A stretch of 10,224 bases of DNA, from NCBI GenBank assembly GCA_004297665.1, contig SCUP01000131.1:1-10224 (forward strand). Direction: 5' to 3'. Positions 7,701 to 10,224 of this stretch are shown here, in pieces. The translations under genes were made by a program, and so were the position numbers. Under the pieces are notes generated by a model. It did not search any database. It had not been told where the DNA came from and saw only the letters and a program-made list of their open reading frames with translations. How positions within the stretch are numbered: position 1 is the stretch's first letter; every line of letters begins with the position of its first letter. The stretch is from Nitrosarchaeum sp. GTDB taxonomy: Archaea > Thermoproteota > Nitrososphaeria > Nitrososphaerales > Nitrosopumilaceae.

Positions 7701-7968
7701 AAACAAAGAGATGATGGCAAGAGGTTTGATAAAAGATATTGCCAGAAGACTACAAACACTAAGAAAAGAAAGAGGGTATAATCCGACGGATATTCTCAGT
7801 GTTGCATCAATACTTGATTTAGATGATGAATCATTAGAAATGATAAAAGAAAAATCAGAAGAATTGGCATTTTTAGTTAGAGTAAAACAGGTAAATTTTA
7901 CAGAATCATGCAAAGAATACAAAGATGACGACATTGACGGTCAAAAAATAAGAATTTCAGTAGAATAA
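4771..7968 (+). CDS. ileS: Isoleucyl-tRNA synthetase, archaeal/eukaryotic-like
   Basis: A class I aminoacyl-tRNA synthetase of 1065 residues that charges tRNA-Ile. GPPTMNGVPHAGH contains the HIGH motif as HAGH (52-55), followed by GWDTQGLPVELQAEKELG, characteristic of IleRS. The CP1 editing region follows (WTTMPFTLVTDA near residue 220). WCISRERIWGCPLPVW, LDTWHNSGSAPY and GGKMSKSLGN, with KMSKS at 599-603, complete the catalytic domain. Cysteine pairs C181/C184, C469/C472 and C511/C514 suggest one or more zinc sites. The anticodon-binding domain includes RRWPL (832-836), and an archaeal-type C-terminal extension completes the protein. The ATG lies 30 bp from a palindromic TATA box, implying a leaderless mRNA. 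No frameshift or missing motif seen. Confidence 0.97.
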   Translation: MKLSSKFDAKAIESEIKEYIKSIDVERLIFESDKPEKIMFIEGPPTMNGVPHAGHLRGRVIKDLWYRFNTLQGKKIVFNGGWDTQGLPVELQAEKELGVTGGKSEVIEKVGIEKLVEECKRIVKKFNAKWIEVDNLLGMSFNHNKAYWTYRDEFIEREWQILKKAHENKILEEDFTVIAYCPSCQTSLSHAEVNQGYEEVKDPSLYYKVKLADEDAYLIVWTTMPFTLVTDAMVGLNPDEDYAYLKVENETWVVGKTRLEEFFKEVNIEKHEIVKTVKGSQFEGKKYIHPLLSLIPGLDECAKENNYHVAVSEEFVEITAGSGLVHLSPANGEEDIKIANKRKIKVFNPINDQVKFTNLAGKYEGMFVRDADKIIVEDLKERNALVKIGKIKHKYPLCWRSHHPIVWLARKGWFYKLDRLEDKAINAAESVEYFFEQPKNRFLGIIKEKHPWCISRERIWGCPLPVWICSDCKKQNWFFTRKEIIDSAAKLPDGPNFELHRPWIDNITIKCKQCNSTNTKREEYVLDTWHNSGSAPYSSLTDEEYSKAIPAPFFTEGIDQTRGWAYTLLIENVILNNGPIPPFKSFLFQGHVLDEKGGKMSKSLGNVIDGAELLEKYPVDLIRFYFIWKASPIEPLSFSTDELMSRPYQVLNTLFNLHLYFKQNSEYDNFDKTKTISWAKENKLLTSPDIWLLSKLQKLIKKTTERNETCKFHEAAKAVDDFIINNLSQIYIPITRGELWDEEESKKNRRLAIYAILKEVLQTLDILIHPLCPFTSEYLYQTVFDGKKSILLDKWPQYQEILVNEEIEESFDIMKDVVSVSSAARMKGKLKRRWPLNEALICVSKGQKQKLESRSPLLMSQLNVEKFTIFEIEKEQGLEQILELKQLDLPVKTILELDKKRVAPRAKQHIVKLSNVFSETNKEGIVASLQENGQYNYEIDGEKISLYKEDFIVDFDASEEFAVSKRDNYIVFVSTSRNKEMMARGLIKDIARRLQTLRKERGYNPTDILSVASILDLDDESLEMIKEKSEELAFLVRVKQVNFTESCKEYKDDDIDGQKIRISVE

Positions 7969-8032
7969 ACATATCTAAGTGCATTGCAATCTAATCTTTT
8001 ATCTACAATTAACACAATAAAAAAACATAGAG

Positions 8033-8081
8033 CCAGAGGAAGATGGCTTTTAATCCCCTGCTATTTTCCCATCTCCTCTGG
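8033..8081. repeat. Long imperfect inverted repeat (hairpin) between ileS and the ferritin gene
   Basis: The left arm CCAGAGGAAGATGG (8033-8046) pairs with the right arm CCATCTCCTCTGG (8069-8081): 7 + 6 base pairs with a single bulged A, around a 22-nt loop. It is much more GC-rich than its surroundings. The gap from 7969 to 8144 holds no gene I can support. On the minus strand the stem is followed by a run of seven T (8021-8027 read in reverse), as in an intrinsic terminator or the end of a small RNA; on the plus strand it lies about 30 bp before the ferritin TATA box. Possible roles are a 3' structure of ileS mRNA, a small RNA, or a protein-binding palindrome. Confidence 0.65.
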
Positions 8082-8112
8082 AAAATTGAATTTAGAAAAT
8101 TACAAAATGCAA

Positions 8113-8123
8113 TATTTTTATTA
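8113..8123 (+). promoter_or_regulatory. TATA-like box of the DPS-like ferritin gene
   Basis: TATTTTTATTA is centred about 27 bp before the ATG at 8145, fitting a leaderless transcript. No SD precedes that ATG. The reverse complement is also TATA-like, so transcription towards the upstream hairpin is possible. Confidence 0.5.
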
Positions 8124-8144
8124 GAATAAATAATTCAAGCAAAT

Positions 8145-8732
8145 ATGTCCGAATCAAAAATCCCAACGGTTGTTGGAATCAATGTTCTAAAACAAAATGG
8201 CTTGGATGTAGAGGAATTAAAAAGACTATTGATTTACAATGCTTCAGTAGAATTTACTGCCTACTACTATTTCACCAATTTGAGAGCACATTGTACAGGC
8301 TTGGAAGGAGAGGGACTCAAAGGAATCATCGAGGACGCTAGACTAGAAGATCTTAGCCACTTTGAATCATGTCTTGAGAGAATATACCAATTAGGAGGTT
8401 CTCTTCCAAATGATGCAACAGAATTCATCAAAATGTCAGGATGTGAGTTCTTACAGCTTCCAGCAAATCCTACAGATCACAAGGCAATACTAGAAAAATG
8501 TCTCAAAGCCGAACAAGGTGCAATTGTCAACTGGGACAAAGTATGTAAGATGACTTTGGGAAAAGACCCCACAACATATGATATTGCAAAAGATATTTTG
8601 GCAGAAGAGATCGAACATGAGTCATGGTTCCTAGAACTAATCTATGGAAGACCATCAGGACACATGAGACGAAAATACTCTGGCGAAAGACCACATACCA
8701 AAAAACATTCTAGAGCACTTGATATGGCATAA
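8145..8732 (+). CDS. dps: DPS-like ferritin (DpsL type), iron/peroxide protection
   Basis: A 195-residue four-helix ferritin-like protein. Helix A carries NASVEFTAYYYF with E36; helix B carries EDARLEDLSHFE with E68, D69, H72 and E74; helix C carries KAEQGA with E123; helix D carries LAEEIEHE with E155 and H158 in an ExxH motif. This is a bacterioferritin-like di-iron layout in a Dps-sized chain, as described for archaeal DPS-like proteins, which oxidise iron with peroxide and form 12-subunit cages. The many cysteines (C50, C76, C100, C119, C134) recall the cysteine pair reported for that group. The tail after GRPSGH is rich in Arg, Lys and His and could contact DNA. It has its own TATA box and is followed by a T-rich stretch, so it is probably monocistronic. 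Oxidative stress or iron control is inferred from the family only. Confidence 0.85.
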   Translation: MSESKIPTVVGINVLKQNGLDVEELKRLLIYNASVEFTAYYYFTNLRAHCTGLEGEGLKGIIEDARLEDLSHFESCLERIYQLGGSLPNDATEFIKMSGCEFLQLPANPTDHKAILEKCLKAEQGAIVNWDKVCKMTLGKDPTTYDIAKDILAEEIEHESWFLELIYGRPSGHMRRKYSGERPHTKKHSRALDMA

Positions 8733-8745
8733 AGCCAGATCACAT

Positions 8746-8758
8746 TCTTTTCTTTTAA
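8746..8758 (+). terminator. T-rich archaeal-type terminator after the ferritin gene
   Basis: TCTTTTCTTTTAA begins 13 bp after the ferritin stop codon at 8732. Oligo-T tracts without a stem are a usual termination signal in archaea. The downstream gene has its own TATA box, consistent with termination here. Confidence 0.45.
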
Positions 8759-8774
8759 TTAAAAATGAACCAAC

Positions 8775-8791
8775 TAGCTAGCTTTTAGCTA
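8775..8791. repeat. Two TAGCTA palindromes one helical turn apart, before the unknown gene
   Basis: TAGCTA occurs at 8775-8780 and 8786-8791, separated by GCTTT. The motif is self-palindromic, so the pair is both a direct repeat with 11-bp period and an inverted repeat able to form a 6-bp hairpin. It ends 7 bp before the TATA-like box at 8799-8808, where an archaeal activator or repressor could contact the BRE/TATA region. Confidence 0.45.
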
Positions 8792-8798
8792 ATCAGGC

Positions 8799-8808
8799 AT
8801 AATAAATA
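8799..8808 (+). promoter_or_regulatory. TATA-like box of the unknown small gene
   Basis: ATAATAAATA is centred about 26 bp before the ATG at 8830 but only 11 bp before the ATG at 8815. The spacing therefore selects 8830 as the likely leaderless start. Confidence 0.5.
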
Positions 8809-8829
8809 GAAAAAATGCGTAGTGATTGT

Positions 8830-9159
8830 ATGGTAAAACAGATTAGTCTTGATGCTTGGCAAATTCAGCATCTAACAGATCTGTTAAAAAAAGGCTCAGA
8901 GATTGTTGCAAAGACCAACAAACCAATTGTATTGTATAGACAAACATTAGAAGAAGAAGAAAGTTCTTACGAAGAGATTGTATGTACACTTGTCAAAGAT
9001 TATGTAATTGAACAATTAGTCACATCAGGCGGAGTACTAGTTCCAAGTTTTCATCAACAATTTGTTTTTACAATTACAGATTTTCCGCAAGAGTTGCTAA
9101 GAAAAAGCCGGGATCGATTTTTGCAAGTAATTGATTTTCTTGAAGAGCAGATAAACTAG
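8830..9159 (+). CDS. Uncharacterised 109-residue protein
   Basis: I do not recognise this protein. From the ATG at 8830 it has 109 residues. An amphipathic N-terminal helix (about residues 6-28, DAWQIQHLTDLLKKGSEIV) is followed by a strand (PIVLY), a very acidic stretch (EEEESSYEE, 41-49), alternating strands with VTSGGVLVPSF and QQFVFTITDFP, and a C-terminal helix (RKSRDRFLQVIDFLEEQI, about 91-108). There is one cysteine (C52), no signal peptide and no membrane segment, so a small cytoplasmic alpha/beta protein is likely. An in-frame ATG at 8815 would add five residues (MRSDC), but the TATA box at 8799-8808 fits 8830 better. It lies between dps and sucC with its own promoter; codon use resembles its neighbours. 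Real gene likely, function unknown. Confidence 0.75.
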   Translation: MVKQISLDAWQIQHLTDLLKKGSEIVAKTNKPIVLYRQTLEEEESSYEEIVCTLVKDYVIEQLVTSGGVLVPSFHQQFVFTITDFPQELLRKSRDRFLQVIDFLEEQIN

Positions 9160-9167
9160 CATCATAA

Positions 9168-9175
9168 TTAATAAA
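9168..9175 (+). promoter_or_regulatory. TATA-like box of sucC
   Basis: TTAATAAA is centred about 28 bp before the sucC ATG at 9200, so the gene is probably transcribed from its own leaderless promoter in the 40-bp gap rather than by read-through from the small upstream gene. Confidence 0.5.
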
Positions 9176-9199
9176 GATCGTAAAATTCATGGCTTTTGC

Positions 9200-10224
9200 A
9201 TGCGTTTACTAGAGTTTCAGGCAAAAGAATTATTCAGAGAATATGGAATTAATCTTCTCCCAAGCAAGGCATCAACTACTATTGAAGAAGGGAGAAAACA
9301 TGCAAAAGAGTTAGGATATCCATTTGTGATTAAAATTCAGGTTCCAGTAGGAGGCAGAGGAAAGGCTGGAGGCATTCAAAAATGTCAAAATGATGATGAA
9401 TTTGAGCTAAAATACCCTCAAGTGTTAGGGTTGACAATCAAAGGAGAAAAGGCGCGAGCAATTTTGCTAGAAAAGATGGCAGATATCAAAAAAGAGTTGT
9501 ATCTGTCATTGTTTTTAAACCGTTCAAAAAGATGCTACACAATTATTGCATCACCAGAAGGAGGTGTTGAAATTGAATCAGTTAAAAATCAAATTATAAA
9601 AGAAGTCGGTCTTGGAAATGTTTCAGAACAAGTGGCAAGAGAAGTTGCAAAAGAGATGAAACTGGAGGGAAAAGCAGCAGATGACTTTGTAAATATTTTG
9701 CAAAGACTAGCGAAACTCACAATTGAAAAAGAGGCTGAACTAGCAGAAATAAATCCACTTGCAATTATGCAAGATGGTTCTCTGATGGCATTGGATGGAA
9801 AATTTGTAACAGATGACAACAGTAACTTTAGACACGATGAATTACAAAAATATCAAGAAAAAACAGAGATTGAAGAAAGAGCAGAAAAAAGTGGATTTTC
9901 ACTAGTAGAACTAGACGGAAATATTGCAGTTGTTGGAAATGGAGCAGGACTGGTAATGTCCACACTAGATATGTTATCAGATAATGGTGGCAAGCCAGCA
10001 TGTTTCTTAGATGTAGGAGGCGGTGCAACAACTGAATCAGTTTACGAAGCACTTACTTTGATTAGTAAAATGAATAGAGTCAAAGGAATTTTGGTTAACC
10101 TTTACGGAGGAATTGTAAAAACAACTGTAGTTGCAGAAGCATTTCTAAAAGCATATGACGATAAGCTGATCAATCTTCCAGTATTTGCAAGACTAAAAGG
10201 CACAGAATCTGAAAAAGCAAAAGA
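9200..10224 (+). CDS. sucC: Succinyl-CoA synthetase beta subunit (ADP-forming type), 3' end cut off
   Basis: SucC with SucD interconverts succinyl-CoA and succinate while making or using a nucleoside triphosphate, in the TCA reactions. The first 341 residues are present, out of the roughly 370-390 usual for the family. The N-terminus MRLLEFQAKELFREYGI is typical. GGRGKAGG (51-58) belongs to the ATP-grasp site, AEINPL (182-187) and LDGK (198-201) supply metal and nucleotide contacts, NGAGLVM (247-253) and LDVGGGAT (270-277) open the CoA-ligase domain, and VNLYGGIVK (299-307) follows. The ATG at 9200 fits both homology and the TATA box; the ATG at 9189 is out of frame and closes after seven codons. 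sucD would be expected just beyond the window end; this is inference from common gene order. Confidence 0.95.
   Translation, partial: MRLLEFQAKELFREYGINLLPSKASTTIEEGRKHAKELGYPFVIKIQVPVGGRGKAGGIQKCQNDDEFELKYPQVLGLTIKGEKARAILLEKMADIKKELYLSLFLNRSKRCYTIIASPEGGVEIESVKNQIIKEVGLGNVSEQVAREVAKEMKLEGKAADDFVNILQRLAKLTIEKEAELAEINPLAIMQDGSLMALDGKFVTDDNSNFRHDELQKYQEKTEIEERAEKSGFSLVELDGNIAVVGNGAGLVMSTLDMLSDNGGKPACFLDVGGGATTESVYEALTLISKMNRVKGILVNLYGGIVKTTVVAEAFLKAYDDKLINLPVFARLKGTESEKAK

Noticed and set aside
7983..7990. ATTGCAAT palindrome just after ileS as an operator
   Set aside because: Short palindromes are common by chance in AT-rich DNA; it is not repeated with useful spacing and is too far from the ferritin TATA box.
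7969..8144. tRNA, C/D-box RNA or other known RNA gene in the largest gap
   Set aside because: No cloverleaf with TTCRA-like arm and no C/D box pair was found; only the hairpin is supported.
8815..8829. ATG at 8815 as start of the unknown small gene
   Set aside because: It is only 11 bp from the TATA-like box at 8799-8808, while ATG 8830 has the usual spacing. A leadered alternative cannot be fully excluded.
9189..9212. Seven-codon frame from ATG 9189 overlapping the sucC start, as a possible uORF
   Set aside because: The predicted transcription start is near 9200, so this ATG would not be in the mRNA.

Overview
The window looks like a piece of an ammonia-oxidising thaumarchaeal (Nitrososphaerota, Nitrosopumilus-like) chromosome. 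The evidence is indirect. The DNA is AT-rich, and most genes are preceded by a TATA-like box about 25-30 bp before the start codon with no Shine-Dalgarno motif (leaderless transcripts). The IleRS resembles archaeal/eukaryotic forms, and a DPS-like ferritin of the archaeal type sits next to a small protein I do not recognise. I see no mobile element, CRISPR array, rRNA or tRNA, and no intergenic stretch longer than about 180 bp.

Left part (1-4716) is a folate one-carbon and purine block in alternating orientations. A truncated metallo-beta-lactamase-fold nuclease (minus) diverges from purN (plus). purN runs tail to tail into a minus-strand pair, an ABM-fold protein followed by a small cupin. 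That pair diverges from folD (plus), which overlaps a 5-formyltetrahydrofolate cyclo-ligase gene; the latter runs tail to tail into purD (minus). FolD and the cyclo-ligase feed the folate pool that supplies 10-formyl-THF to PurN, and PurD makes the substrate of PurN (GAR). The convergent genes overlap at their ends (4 bp and 15 bp), so this stretch is very compact.

Middle (4717-7968): purD and ileS diverge from a 54-bp gap holding one palindromic TATA box (TTATATAA) at the right distance for both genes. ileS encodes a full-length IleRS with HIGH- and KMSKS-type motifs and cysteine pairs suggesting zinc sites.

Right part (7969-10224): a 176-bp gap with a long imperfect hairpin leads to a DPS-like ferritin. 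Then follow a gene for an unrecognised 109-residue protein, with a repeated TAGCTA motif in front of its TATA box, and a truncated sucC (succinyl-CoA synthetase beta subunit) running off the window end. Each of these three genes has its own promoter-like TATA box.

The window is mostly housekeeping. I found no evidence of a wholly new multi-gene system. The observations most worth a second look are the shared palindromic promoter, the forced TTG starts on three purine/folate genes, the hairpin before the ferritin gene, the repeated motif before the unknown gene, and the ABM-cupin pair.
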